A DNA stretch of 64,000 bases from Herbaspirillum robiniae. Its GTDB lineage: Bacteria; Pseudomonadota; Gammaproteobacteria; Burkholderiales; Burkholderiaceae_D. The stretch lies in assembly GCF_002213415.1 (NCBI RefSeq), contig NZ_NJGU01000016.1:32867-96866 (forward strand), given 5' to 3'. A model generated the notes under the pieces. It made no database searches. It saw only the letters and a program-made list of their open reading frames with translations, and had not been told where the DNA came from. Shown piece by piece: positions 26,437 to 35,290 of this stretch; position 1 is the first letter of the stretch, and every line of letters begins with the position of its first letter. The translations under genes and the position numbers were made by a program.

Positions 26437-27210
26437 ATGAGCATCATGCAATACAGCTACGGCGCCGACCAGCCGGCCCATTGCAGCGACGAGGAATGGC
26501 GCCTGCGCATCCAGCTGGCGCATTGCTACCGCCTGGTGGACTACCTCGGCTGGACCGAGATCATCTTCAACCACATCTCGGCGCGCCTGCCGGGCGCGGA
26601 GCATCACTACCTGGTCAATCCCTTCGCGCTGAACTACAACGAGGTGACGCCGGCCAACCTGCTCAAGGTGGGCCTGGACGGCCAACTGGTCGAGCCGTCG
26701 GACTACAAGGCCAACCCGGCCGGCTTCGCCCTGCACAGCGCCATCCACGGCGCGCGCGACGACCTGCACTGCGTGATCCACACGCACACCACGCCGATCT
26801 CGGCGGTGACGATGAAGAAGTCCGGCTTCGAGCACAACGACTTCTACGGCGCGCAGCTGTTCGGCCGCATCGGCTATCACGACTTCGAGGGCATCACCCT
26901 GTTCGCCGACGAGAAGGAGCGCATGCTCAACAGCCTGGGCCAGAAGCACATCCTGGTGCTGCGCAACCACGGCGTGGCGGTCTGCGAGCGCGATATCCAG
27001 CGCGCCTTCTTCCTGCTGTGGACGGTGCAGCGGGCAGCCGAGATCCAGGCCGCGGGCCGGGCGATGGGCGGCGAAGACGTGCAACTGGCCGACGAGGTGC
27101 GGCAGAAATGCGCCGACCTGACGCAGCAACTGATCCGCAATGACGGGTTCGCGGTGATTTTCTTCGAAGCCATCGTGCGCAGGATGCTGAAGGCGCAGAG
27201 GCTGGTGTAG
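26437..27210 (+). CDS. Class II aldolase/adducin family protein
   Basis: A 257-residue zinc-dependent aldolase-fold protein: 'HISARLPG' (N-terminal His/Ser region), catalytic acid and zinc ligands in 'CVIHTHTTPISAVT' (two His) and the third His in 'LVLRNHGVAVCERD'. Family members cleave or epimerise phosphosugars or decarboxylate; the ApbA-like gene upstream suggests they act together on a small hydroxy- or oxo-acid. GGGAG precedes ATG 26437; a TTG at 26431 is an alternative. No terminator is obvious before the convergent TA genes. Confidence 0.82.
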   Translation: MSIMQYSYGADQPAHCSDEEWRLRIQLAHCYRLVDYLGWTEIIFNHISARLPGAEHHYLVNPFALNYNEVTPANLLKVGLDGQLVEPSDYKANPAGFALHSAIHGARDDLHCVIHTHTTPISAVTMKKSGFEHNDFYGAQLFGRIGYHDFEGITLFADEKERMLNSLGQKHILVLRNHGVAVCERDIQRAFFLLWTVQRAAEIQAAGRAMGGEDVQLADEVRQKCADLTQQLIRNDGFAVIFFEAIVRRMLKAQRLV

Positions 27211-27237
27211 GCGGGACGCTGCGGGCGGAGGGGATGT

Positions 27238-27537
27238 TCAGGTTTGCGAGAGCGGCTTGACCTGCAGGCCCAGTCCCATCGCCTTGAGGATGGCGGTGAG
27301 GCTGTTCAAGCCAGGATTGCCCCTGGACGACAGCGTGCGGTAGAGCTGGGTCGGGTTCAGGTCGGCGCGCTCCGCCACGGCCTGCACGCCGCCGAAGGCC
27401 TGTGCCAGCTGGCGCAGCACGATCAGCAGTTCGGACTGGTCGCCGTCTTCCAGGATGTCGTTGATGACGGCCAGCGCGAGGGCCGGATCCTTGCGGTACA
27501 TCTCGGCCATCACATCGTCATTTGGTCTGCTTCTCAT
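27238..27537 (-). CDS. higA: HigA-type antitoxin
   Basis: A 99-residue 'addiction module antidote' protein with an Xre-like helix-turn-helix in the second half ('GVQAVAERADLNPTQLYRTLSSRGNPGLNSLTAILKAMGLGL'). It is expected to bind the toxin and repress the operon. Its start lies 20 bp inside the toxin gene, so toxin precedes antitoxin, as in higBA. Confidence 0.8.
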   Translation of the reverse strand: MRSRPNDDVMAEMYRKDPALALAVINDILEDGDQSELLIVLRQLAQAFGGVQAVAERADLNPTQLYRTLSSRGNPGLNSLTAILKAMGLGLQVKPLSQT

Positions 27538-27865
27538 GATCGTATCTCCTCAGCCAATCCTTCCAGCACGCGACGGCGCGCGCGATGTCGGCGTCCTGCC
27601 TGCGTTTGTCGCCGGCGCATAGCAACAGCACGATATGTCCGTCGGCGCAGGCAAAGTAGACGCGGTATCCCGGCCCGGTGTCGATGCGCAATTCCCACAC
27701 GCCGTCCCGGCAAAACTTGTGGTCGCCGAAATTGCCGCCTTCCATCCGGATCACCCTGCGAATTATCGCCAGTCTGGCATGTTGATCCTTCAGGCCTCCC
27801 AGCCAGTCGCCATAGTGGTTATGGCGCTGATCGGCGGTGATGTAGTGCTCGACGCGGTAATTCAT
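27518..27865 (-). CDS. higB: RelE/HigB-like toxin
   Basis: A 115-residue RelE/ParE-superfamily toxin of the 'addiction module killer' (COG3657-like) type: 'HYGDWLGGLKDQHARLAIIRRVIRMEGGNFGDHKFCRDGVWELRIDTGPGYRVYFA' and a late 'LLLCAGDKRRQDADI'. It probably acts as a ribosome-dependent mRNA interferase. It is the first gene of the two-gene operon. The inverted repeat at 27875-27892 sits at the likely promoter. Confidence 0.78.
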   Translation of the reverse strand: MNYRVEHYITADQRHNHYGDWLGGLKDQHARLAIIRRVIRMEGGNFGDHKFCRDGVWELRIDTGPGYRVYFACADGHIVLLLCAGDKRRQDADIARAVACWKDWLRRYDHEKQTK

Positions 27866-27874
27866 TTTCGTTTA

Positions 27875-27892
27875 TTGACGAATTCTGGTCAA
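27875..27892. promoter_or_regulatory. Candidate operator of the toxin-antitoxin operon
   Basis: TTGAC (27875-27879) / GTCAA (27888-27892) with an 8-bp spacer, 10-27 bp before the toxin start; on the minus strand the first TTGAC also fits a -35 element. Confidence 0.4.
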
Positions 27893-27939
27893 GTCGGAGA
27901 TGTTTGCGACTCATCATCCTCGCAGCGCTTGCGTCAATA

Positions 27940-27973
27940 AAAAAGGACGGACGCCCAAACAGGCATCCGTCCT
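27940..27973 (-). terminator. Terminator of the sulfonate/nitrate-type ABC operon
   Basis: AGGACGGACGCC / GGCATCCGTCCT stem (one G-T wobble), followed on the minus strand by TTTTTTATTG. It separates the ABC operon from the toxin-antitoxin genes that lie downstream on the same strand. Confidence 0.85.
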
Positions 27974-28018
27974 CGGAAAGCGCCGACATGCGCTCAGGGA
28001 TTCTTCGGCGTCATGCGC

Positions 28019-28885
28019 TCAGCGCTGCATGCCCCAGCGCTTCACGGTCGCGCGCTCCAGGGTGTTGAACACCAGGTTTTCCACCAGCAGGCCGATGATG
28101 ATCACCATCGCCAGTCCGGCGAACACCTTGTCCGTATACAGCTCGTTGCGGTTCTGGAAGATGTACCAGCCCAGGCCGCCTTTGCCGCTGGTGGCGCCGA
28201 ACACCAGTTCGGCGGCGATCAGCGTGCGCCAGGCGAAGGCCCAGCCGATGCGCAGGCCGGCGAGGATGGAGGGCAGCGCCGCCGGCACCAGCACCTGCAG
28301 CACGAAGGACAGGCCCGTGAGGCCGTAGTTGCGGCCGGCCATGCGCAGCGTGTCGGACACGCCGAGGAAGCCCGCATAGGTGTTCACCGCCAGCGCCCAC
28401 AGCACCGAGTGCACCAGCACGAAGATCAGGCTGCCCTGCCCGAGGCCGAACCACAGCAGCGCGATCGGCAGCAGCGCGATGGCCGGCAGCGGGTTGAACA
28501 TCGAGGTCAGCGTGCTCAGCAGGTCGCGGCCGAACTGGGTCGACACCGCCAGCGTGGTCAGCACGAAGGCCGCGACGATGCCCAGCACGTAGGCTTTCAG
28601 CAGCACCTGCAGGGACAGCCAGGTCTTGTTGAGCAGCTCGCCGGTAGCCAGGCCTTCGAAGAAGGCTTGCGCGGTCTGGCCGAAGGTGGGCAGCAGCAGG
28701 TCGTTGTTCTGCCAGCGGCCGATGGCTTCCCACAGCAGCGCCAGCAGCACCAGGATCACGCCCTTGCGGATCCAGGCTTGCTGCCAGATGCGCTGCGGCA
28801 GCGAGAAACGGCGTTCCAGCGCGAGACCGGGCAGGGGCGCGAGCGGGATTTCATACTCTTCGCGGACGGGGGGAGTCAGGCTCAT
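28019..28885 (-). CDS. ABC transporter permease, SsuC/TauC type
   Basis: A 288-residue inner-membrane protein with about six membrane segments after a cytosolic N terminus (~35 residues) and the ATPase-contact EAA-like loop 'LVPAALPSILAGLRIGWAFAWRTLIAAEL'. It is the last gene of the four-gene operon and starts 24 bp after the ATPase gene. Substrate class (sulfonate, nitrate, taurine or a vitamin precursor) cannot be fixed from the permease. Confidence 0.86.
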   Translation of the reverse strand: MSLTPPVREEYEIPLAPLPGLALERRFSLPQRIWQQAWIRKGVILVLLALLWEAIGRWQNNDLLLPTFGQTAQAFFEGLATGELLNKTWLSLQVLLKAYVLGIVAAFVLTTLAVSTQFGRDLLSTLTSMFNPLPAIALLPIALLWFGLGQGSLIFVLVHSVLWALAVNTYAGFLGVSDTLRMAGRNYGLTGLSFVLQVLVPAALPSILAGLRIGWAFAWRTLIAAELVFGATSGKGGLGWYIFQNRNELYTDKVFAGLAMVIIIGLLVENLVFNTLERATVKRWGMQR

Positions 28886-28909
28886 GGTGAAATTCCAGTG
28901 GCGGCGCGC

Positions 28910-29779
28910 TCAATAGGAGAAGCGCACATCGCCGAAGTTGATCGGTGGTTCGGCTGCCGCAGGCGGCGCGCCGCCCTCGTCGAACAGCAGGCGGTGGATG
29001 CGCTGCGCGGTCTGCTGGAAGCCGGCGCCGCCCAGGCTGGAGAGGTCGTACTGGTGGCTGTTGATCTCGGCGCGCACGCGACCCGGATGCGGCGAAAGCA
29101 GCAGGATGCGGTTGCCGACCACCAGCGCCTCTTCGATCGAGTGGGTGACGAACAGCAGCGTGAAGCGCACCTCGTCCCACAGCGCCAGCAGCTCTTCCTG
29201 CATCTTGCGGCGGGTCAGCGCATCGAGCGCGGCGAAGGGCTCGTCCATCAGCAGCATCTTGGGTTGCATGGCCAGCGCGCGGGCGATCGCCACGCGCGCC
29301 TTCATGCCGCCGGAGAGCGTATGCGGGTAGGCGTCGGCGAAGCGCGCGAGGCCGACCTTGTCCAGGTAATGGCGGGCGCGCTCGGCGGCTTCGCGCTTTT
29401 TCAGCGTCTTCGAGGCCAGCAGCGGGAACATCACGTTGGCGAGCACCGTCTTCCACGGCGGCAGCTGGTCGAACTCCTGGAACACCACGATGCGGTCCGG
29501 CCCCGGATGGCGCACCGCCTGGCCGTCCAGCCGGATCTCGCCGGAGGCCGGCGGCAGGAAGCCGGCTACCGATTTGAGCAGGCTGGACTTGCCGCAGCCC
29601 GACGGGCCCAGCAGCACGAAGCGGTCGGCCGGATGCACGCCGAAACTGACCTCATGCGTGGCCTGCACCACGGCCGAGGCGGTGCGGTACTGCAGGCTGA
29701 CGCGGTTCACCTGCAGCAGCGGCGAGGAGGCCTGGGCGGTTGCCGAGACGCTGGCCGTTTCAGCTGCCGGGTTGTGCAT
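28910..29779 (-). CDS. ABC transporter ATP-binding protein, SsuB/TauB type
   Basis: A 289-residue ATPase: Walker A 'LLGPSGCGKSSLLK', Q-loop 'VVFQEFDQLPPWKTVLANV', signature 'LSGGMKARVAIARAL', Walker B 'MLLMDEPFAALD', H-loop 'LLFVTHSIEEALVVG'. A C-terminal extension of ~40 residues is rich in Ala/Pro. The first codons overlap the 3' end of the upstream binding-protein gene by 20 bp. Confidence 0.88.
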   Translation of the reverse strand: MHNPAAETASVSATAQASSPLLQVNRVSLQYRTASAVVQATHEVSFGVHPADRFVLLGPSGCGKSSLLKSVAGFLPPASGEIRLDGQAVRHPGPDRIVVFQEFDQLPPWKTVLANVMFPLLASKTLKKREAAERARHYLDKVGLARFADAYPHTLSGGMKARVAIARALAMQPKMLLMDEPFAALDALTRRKMQEELLALWDEVRFTLLFVTHSIEEALVVGNRILLLSPHPGRVRAEINSHQYDLSSLGGAGFQQTAQRIHRLLFDEGGAPPAAAEPPINFGDVRFSY

Positions 29780-30767
29780 ATGCTTCCTCGAAGAAGTAGT
29801 CTTTCCACGACGACGAGCGGTTCTTCAGCACGCCGATCTCATGCAGCTTCTCGGCATAGACGAAGCTGCGCTCGGGCGAGACGGTGAAGTTGATCTCCGG
29901 ATCCTCGACGATCTTGCGCACGAACTCCGGCGACAGCTTGGACTTCTGCACGCGGATGAAGGTGTCGGCGGCTTTGGCCTTGTTGTTGCGGATGAAGTCG
30001 GCCGCTTCCACCAGCGCGTTGTAGAAGGCGCGGTAGGTCTTGGGATTCTCGTCGTGGAACTTCTGCGTGGTGTACAGGAAGTTGAAGGTGGCCGGGCCGC
30101 CCAGGATGTCGTAGGAGCTGATCACCTTGTGCACGTTCTTGTTTTCCAGCGCCTGGTACTGGAACGGCGGGCTGGAGAAATGCGCGTTGATCTCCGAGCC
30201 GCCGGCCAGCAGCGCGGCGGTGGCGTCCGGATGCGAGAGGCTGACGGTGATGTCGTCGAAGCGCTTGTAGTTCTCCTTGCCGTAGAGCCTGGCGGTCTCG
30301 ATCTGCAACGTGCGCGACTGGAAGCCGACGCCCGCGGCCGGCACCGCGATGCGGTCCTTGCTGCTGAAGTCCTTGACCGTCTTCACGTTCGGATTGTTCG
30401 ACAGCAGGTAGTTGGGCATGGAGCCCAGCGAGGCGATCGCCTTGACGTTCTGGCGGCCGCGCGTGCGGTCCCACAGCACCAGCGCCGGCGGCGCGCCGGC
30501 CGAGACCACGTCGAGCGCGCCGGCCAGCAGCGCCTCGTTCATGCCGGTGGCGCCGGACAGGCTGTTCCACTCGACCTTGATGTCCAGGCCTTCCTTCTTG
30601 CCCTGCTTTTCGATCAGCTTCTGGTCCTGCACTACGTCCAGGATCAGGTAGCCGATGCCGAACTGCTGGGCGATGCGGATCTGGCCTTCGGCCTGCGCAT
30701 TGGCGGCCAGCGCGAGGGTAATGAGGCCGGCGGCGACGGCCGGGATGAATGTGCGTGCGAACGGCAT
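29760..30767 (-). CDS. ABC substrate-binding protein, SsuA/NitT-like (copy 2)
   Basis: A 335-residue periplasmic protein with a signal peptide of ~26 residues (cleavage after ANAQA). The mature part starts 'EGQIRIAQQFGIGYLILDVVQDQKLIEKQGKKEGLDIKVEW', the family's N-terminal lobe. It is clearly paralogous to the adjacent gene at 30769 along its whole length; the two coding regions abut with one base between them. The pair suggests divergent ligand specificity feeding one permease. Confidence 0.86.
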   Translation of the reverse strand: MPFARTFIPAVAAGLITLALAANAQAEGQIRIAQQFGIGYLILDVVQDQKLIEKQGKKEGLDIKVEWNSLSGATGMNEALLAGALDVVSAGAPPALVLWDRTRGRQNVKAIASLGSMPNYLLSNNPNVKTVKDFSSKDRIAVPAAGVGFQSRTLQIETARLYGKENYKRFDDITVSLSHPDATAALLAGGSEINAHFSSPPFQYQALENKNVHKVISSYDILGGPATFNFLYTTQKFHDENPKTYRAFYNALVEAADFIRNNKAKAADTFIRVQKSKLSPEFVRKIVEDPEINFTVSPERSFVYAEKLHEIGVLKNRSSSWKDYFFEEAYAQPGS

Positions 30768-30768
30768 G

Positions 30769-31809
30769 TCAGCTGCCTCCCTGGATATGGGCGTCGTCGA
30801 AGAAGTAATCCTTCACCGACGCCGGTTTGTTCTTGATGGCGCCCACGCGGTGCATGAATTCGGCCAGCCCGTAGGTGTTTTGCGGGCCGATCTTGAACTG
30901 CACCTCGGGGTTCCTGATGATCTGCAGCAGCAGCTTGCGGTCGGTGTTGCCCTTGTTGACCTTGAGGTAGATGTCGGCCGCTTTCTCCGGATTGGCCGAG
31001 ATGAACCTGGCCGCTTCATCCAGCGCGCCGACGAAGGCGCCGTAGGTCTTGGGGTTGTCCTTGCGGAATTTCTCAGTGGCGTACAACACCGTGGCCGAGG
31101 ACGGGCCGCCCAGCACCTGGTAGGAGTTGAGCACGATGTGGGCCTTGGGATTGCCGGCCAGCTCCTGTTCCTGGAACGGCGGGTTGCCGAAGTGGCCGGT
31201 GATCTCGGTGCCGCCGCTGATGATGGCGGCGGTGGCGTCCGGATGCGGCACGGCCACGCTGATCTTGTCCAGCTTGTTGTACTGGGCGTCGCCCCACAGC
31301 TTGGCCGACGCGTACTGCAGCACGCGCGACTGCACCGACACGCCCACCGCCGGCAGGGCGATGCGGTCCTTTTCGGTAAAGTCGGCGATGGTCTTCACGT
31401 TGGGGTTGTTGCTGACCAGGTAGTACGGGAAGTTGCCCAGCGAGGCCACGCCGCGCACGTTCTGCTTGCCATAGGTGCGGTCCCAGATGGTCAGCAGCGG
31501 CCCCACGCCGGCGCCGGCGATGTCCACCGAGCCCGACAGCAGCGCGTCGTTGACGGCCGAGCCGCCCGAGAGCTTGAGCCATTCGACCTTGATGTCGACG
31601 CCGGCGGCCTTGCCGTGCTTCTCGATCAACTGCTGGTCCTGCGCCACGTTCAACAGCAGGTAGACGATGCCGAACTGCTCGGCGATGCGCAGCTGGCCTT
31701 CGGCGTGCGCCGCGGGCGCTGCGGCCAGCAGCGGCAATGCCAGGCCGGCCGCCAGGGTTTGGGTAATGAGGCGCCGGAGACGTCCCGGGGCGGGGCGAGC
31801 TGGTTTCAT
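30769..31809 (-). CDS. ABC substrate-binding protein, SsuA/NitT-like (copy 1)
   Basis: A 346-residue periplasmic protein and the first gene of the operon. It has a signal peptide of ~36 residues with an Arg-rich n-region ('GRLRRLITQTL'), then 'EGQLRIAEQFGIVYLLLNVAQDQQLIEKHGKAAGVDIKVEW'. Shared blocks with copy 2 include 'SNNPNVKT', 'PHPDATAA' and 'NPKTY'. The upstream region is shared with the divergent kup gene. Confidence 0.86.
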   Translation of the reverse strand: MKPARPAPGRLRRLITQTLAAGLALPLLAAAPAAHAEGQLRIAEQFGIVYLLLNVAQDQQLIEKHGKAAGVDIKVEWLKLSGGSAVNDALLSGSVDIAGAGVGPLLTIWDRTYGKQNVRGVASLGNFPYYLVSNNPNVKTIADFTEKDRIALPAVGVSVQSRVLQYASAKLWGDAQYNKLDKISVAVPHPDATAAIISGGTEITGHFGNPPFQEQELAGNPKAHIVLNSYQVLGGPSSATVLYATEKFRKDNPKTYGAFVGALDEAARFISANPEKAADIYLKVNKGNTDRKLLLQIIRNPEVQFKIGPQNTYGLAEFMHRVGAIKNKPASVKDYFFDDAHIQGGS

Positions 31810-32286
31810 GGTGTCCTGTTCCGATGGATGGGCCGGCGGGCGACCGGCGAGGATGGCTTAGAACCGTCTTGCCAGAAAATCGCGGTTCTTTATTCGTTCG
31901 GAGTATATAAAGGGCAGGGCGGAAAGAAAAACTCGATTACCGCATATCCATATGAGGCTGCCGTATAGGGTGAAAAGCCTTGCCGGACAAGGGCTGGCGC
32001 GTCGCAGGCGGGACTTTTGCGCAAGCTTGACGCCAGGAAAATCCGCAACCGCGATCTTGCCCCGTTGTCAAGTTTCCGATGCCGCGGGAGAGGCGGCGGC
32101 GCAACGCCGGTGGCGCGGACCGGGCATTTTGATCGCGCCGCGGGTAGAGTGCGATAAAGTACGCCTCCTGCCGGACCGATGGCCCGCCCGCCGCATTTCC
32201 AGGCATGCCCTGCGCATCGCTGCACCCGATGGATACGCAGGCGCCGCGGCCCTCCGGCAACAATTTGAAGAAGCAAAGGGAGCCCG
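31810..32286. promoter_or_regulatory. Divergent intergenic region between the ABC operon and kup
   Basis: 477 bp without a credible gene; the short open frames here lack ribosome sites. AGAACCG (31860-31866) / CGGTTCT (31883-31889) forms an inverted repeat in the AT-rich part near the ABC operon, next to a TATATAAA stretch. Nothing else is recognised, apart from GCAAAGGGAG before the kup start. Confidence 0.4.
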
Positions 32287-34188
32287 ATGAGTTCGTCTCA
32301 CACCAATCCGAATCTTTCCTTCCGTTCGCAGAAGCTGCACCTGATCACACTGGCCGCCCTCGGGGTGGTGTTCGGCGACATCGGCACCAGCCCGCTGTAC
32401 GCGCTCAAGGAATGCTTCAGCCCCGACCACGGTATCGCCTTTTCTCCCGACGCGGTGCTGGGCATCATCTCCATGCTGTTCTGGGCGATCACCATCGTGG
32501 TGACCATCAAGTACGTGCTGTTCGTGCTGCGCGCCGACAACAACGGCGAAGGCGGCGTGCTGGCCCTGATGGCGCTGTCGCTGCGGTCGGCCGTCTCAGG
32601 CTCGCCGCGCGCCAAGCTCCTGATGATGCTGGGCGTGTTCGGCGCCTGCATGTTCTACGGCGACGTCGTGATCACGCCGGCCATCTCGGTGCTGTCGGCG
32701 GTGGAAGGCCTGGAGATCGCCGCGCCGCAGACCTCGCACGTGGTGATCCCGCTGACCATCACCATCGTGATGGTGCTGTTCCTGATCCAGCGCCACGGCA
32801 CCAGCGTGGTGGGCAAGTTCTTCGGGCCGGTGATGTTCGTGTGGTTCCTGTCGCTGGCGCTTCTGGGCCTGTACAACATCACCAAGGCGCCGGAAGTGCT
32901 GGTGGCGATCAATCCCTACTACGCTGTGCGCTTCATGCTGGACCATTCGCTGCAGGCCTTCATCGTGCTGGGCTCGGTGGTGCTGGTGCTGACCGGCGCC
33001 GAGGCGCTGTACGCCGACATGGGCCACTTCGGCATCAAGCCCATCCGCTACGCGTGGATCTTCACGGTGATGCCGTCGCTGCTGATCAATTACTTCGGCC
33101 AGGGCGCCAACCTGATCGCCAACCCTGATGCGATCAAGAACCCGTTCTACCTGATGGTGCCCGACGCGCTGGTGCTGCCCATGGTGCTGCTGGCGACCTG
33201 CGCCACGGTGATCGCCTCGCAGGCGGTGATCTCGGGCGCCTTCTCGCTGACCAGCCAGGCCATCCTGCTGGGCTTCGTGCCGCGCATGCGCATCCTGCAC
33301 ACCTCCGAAGATGAACAGGGCCAGATCTACATCCCGCTGATCAACTGGATGCTGCTGGTGGTGGTGGTGGCGGTGGTGCTGGCCTTCAAGAAATCCGACA
33401 ACCTGGCCGCCGCCTACGGCGTGGCCGTGACCACCACGATGGTCATCACCACCATGCTGCTGGGCGTGGTGATGCGCCATATCTGGAAATGGAAGATGCC
33501 GGCGGTGGTGGTGGCCATCGGCTGCTTCCTGGTGGTGGACGTCGCCTTCTTCGCCGCCAACCTGCTCAAGCTGACCGAGGGCGGCTGGTTCCCGCTGGTG
33601 ATCGGCGGCGCGGCCTTCTTCCTGCTGATGACCTGGTACTCCGGCCGCATGCTGCTGCGCATGCGCATCAAGGACGACGGCATCCCCATCGAGCCCTTCA
33701 TCGAAGGCCTGCTGGCGCATCCGCCGCACCGCGTGGGCGGCACCGCGGTCTTCATGACCGGCAATATCGCCACCGTGCCGGTGGCGCTGCTGCACAACCT
33801 GAAGCACAACCGCATCCTGCACGAGCGCGTGTTCTTCCTGAAGATCAGTATCTGGGACGTGCCCTACGTGGCCGACAGCGAGCGCCTGACCATGAAGGAC
33901 CTGGGCGGCAACGTCTACCTGCTGCGCGCTTCCTTCGGCTTCAAGGAGACGCCGGAAGTCAACAAGGTGATGGCGCTGGCCGAGCAGCAGTTCGGCCATC
34001 ACTTCGACCTGATGGACACCTCCTTCTTCCTGGCGCGCGACACGGTGGTGCCGAGCAAGCTGCTGGGCATGTCGCTGTGGCGCGAGCGCCTGTTTGCCTG
34101 GATGTACCAGAACGGCGCCAAGCCTTCGGACTTCTTCAATATCCCGGCCAACCGGGTGGTGGAGCTGGGGACCAAGGTGGAAATCTGA
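32287..34188 (+). CDS. kup: Potassium uptake protein Kup
   Basis: A 633-residue K+:H+ symporter of the KUP/HAK family, matching the usual ~620 residues. The N-terminal motif '[23 protein letters not shown]' is diagnostic, followed by about 12 membrane segments to ~residue 450 and a cytosolic C-terminal domain of ~170 residues. AAGGGAG lies just before ATG 32287. It is a single-gene unit closed by a strong terminator at 34215. Confidence 0.95.
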   Translation: MSSSHTNPNLSFRSQKLHLITLAALGVVFGDIGTSPLYALKECFSPDHGIAFSPDAVLGIISMLFWAITIVVTIKYVLFVLRADNNGEGGVLALMALSLRSAVSGSPRAKLLMMLGVFGACMFYGDVVITPAISVLSAVEGLEIAAPQTSHVVIPLTITIVMVLFLIQRHGTSVVGKFFGPVMFVWFLSLALLGLYNITKAPEVLVAINPYYAVRFMLDHSLQAFIVLGSVVLVLTGAEALYADMGHFGIKPIRYAWIFTVMPSLLINYFGQGANLIANPDAIKNPFYLMVPDALVLPMVLLATCATVIASQAVISGAFSLTSQAILLGFVPRMRILHTSEDEQGQIYIPLINWMLLVVVVAVVLAFKKSDNLAAAYGVAVTTTMVITTMLLGVVMRHIWKWKMPAVVVAIGCFLVVDVAFFAANLLKLTEGGWFPLVIGGAAFFLLMTWYSGRMLLRMRIKDDGIPIEPFIEGLLAHPPHRVGGTAVFMTGNIATVPVALLHNLKHNRILHERVFFLKISIWDVPYVADSERLTMKDLGGNVYLLRASFGFKETPEVNKVMALAEQQFGHHFDLMDTSFFLARDTVVPSKLLGMSLWRERLFAWMYQNGAKPSDFFNIPANRVVELGTKVEI

Positions 34189-34214
34189 GGCGGGCGTTCC
34201 GGGCCTCCGACAGC

Positions 34215-34250
34215 AAAACGGCGATGAGTGATCATCGCCGTTTTTGTTTT
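34215..34250 (+). terminator. Intrinsic terminator after kup
   Basis: AAACGGCGATGA (34216-34227) pairs with TCATCGCCGTTT (34232-34243) around a 4-nt loop and is followed by a T-rich tail; 27 bp after the kup stop. Confidence 0.92.
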
Positions 34251-34309
34251 TGCCGGGCCCCTGTCATCCCGCGCAGCCATGCCGGCGCTCGGGGTGACGC
34301 GGGCCGAGG

Positions 34310-35155
34310 TCAGTGCCGCATGCCCAGCACCACCGCGCCCGCCGCGATCACCAGGCAGGACAGCACGCGCCGCAGCGTCAGCTTCTCCCCCAGGAACAGC
34401 GCGCCGATCAGCAGCGCGAACAGCACCGAGGTCTCGCGCAGCGCCGAGACCATGCCCATCGGCGCCAGCGTCACGGCCCAGATCACGATGCCGTAGGCGA
34501 CCAGCGACATCACGCCGCCGGCCAGGCCGATCCAGCTCTCACGCTGGTTCAGCGCGATCGGCGAGCGGCCGTGGCGGCGCCAGTAGATCAGCGCCAGCGG
34601 GATGCTGTCCAGCACGAACAGCCAGCCGGCGTAGGCGACCGAGTCGCCGGCCAGGCGCGCGCCGATGCCGTCGGTGACGGTGTAGGCGGCGATGAAGGCG
34701 CCGGTGGCGAAGGCCGCCGCCGGGCCGGACAGGTTCTCGCGCCGCTTGAGGCTGCGCAGGTTGGCCAGGCTGACGATGCCGGCTGACACCAGCGCGATGC
34801 CGACCACCGTGTAGAGGCCCAGCTGTTCGCCCGCGAACAGCGCCGCGCCCAGCGCCACCAGCAACGGCGAGGAGCCGCGCGCGATCGGATAGGACTGGCC
34901 GAAGTCGCCGATTCGGTAGGCGCGGATCAGGAACAGGTTGTAGCCGGTATGCAGGATGCCGGAGAGGATGATGTAGAACCAGCTGCCGGCCAGCGGCAGC
35001 GGGCGCAGCAGCACCAGCGGGATGGCGGCCACGCCGGCGCCGATGGTCATCAGCGACAGCGAGGCCAGGCGGTCGGCGCTGCTCTTGAGCAGGGCGTTCC
35101 AGGAAGCGTGCAGCAGGGCGGCGGCCAATACCAGGCCGATGACGGCGAGGCTCAT
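34310..35155 (-). CDS. EamA/DMT-family membrane transporter
   Basis: A 281-residue inner-membrane protein with ten hydrophobic segments in two EamA repeats (~1-135 and ~150-280). The N-terminal 'AALLHASWNALLKSS' and late 'VSALRETSVLFALLIGALFLGEKL' are typical of drug/metabolite exporters. The substrate is unknown. It converges with kup across the terminator. Confidence 0.86.
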   Translation of the reverse strand: MSLAVIGLVLAAALLHASWNALLKSSADRLASLSLMTIGAGVAAIPLVLLRPLPLAGSWFYIILSGILHTGYNLFLIRAYRIGDFGQSYPIARGSSPLLVALGAALFAGEQLGLYTVVGIALVSAGIVSLANLRSLKRRENLSGPAAAFATGAFIAAYTVTDGIGARLAGDSVAYAGWLFVLDSIPLALIYWRRHGRSPIALNQRESWIGLAGGVMSLVAYGIVIWAVTLAPMGMVSALRETSVLFALLIGALFLGEKLTLRRVLSCLVIAAGAVVLGMRH

Positions 35156-35290
35156 GGCAGCAAGGCGGTGGCGGGTGGATGGAACAGCGGTGCGGCGGCG
35201 TCGGGCGCGGGGATCGTTATTGTCATCTCGTTGTGCCCGCGCATCCGGAGCCGCGCAGGCCGGCGGCGGAAAAAACGAGATGATACCGCG

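Noticed and set aside
28013..29887. Long plus-strand frame over the ABC permease and ATPase genes
   Set aside because: It mirrors the high-GC codon pattern of the genuine minus-strand genes and has no recognisable domain.
31890..32276. Minus-strand small ORFs before kup
   Set aside because: No ribosome site and no family pattern, and the composition differs from the neighbouring genes; this is better read as promoter DNA.
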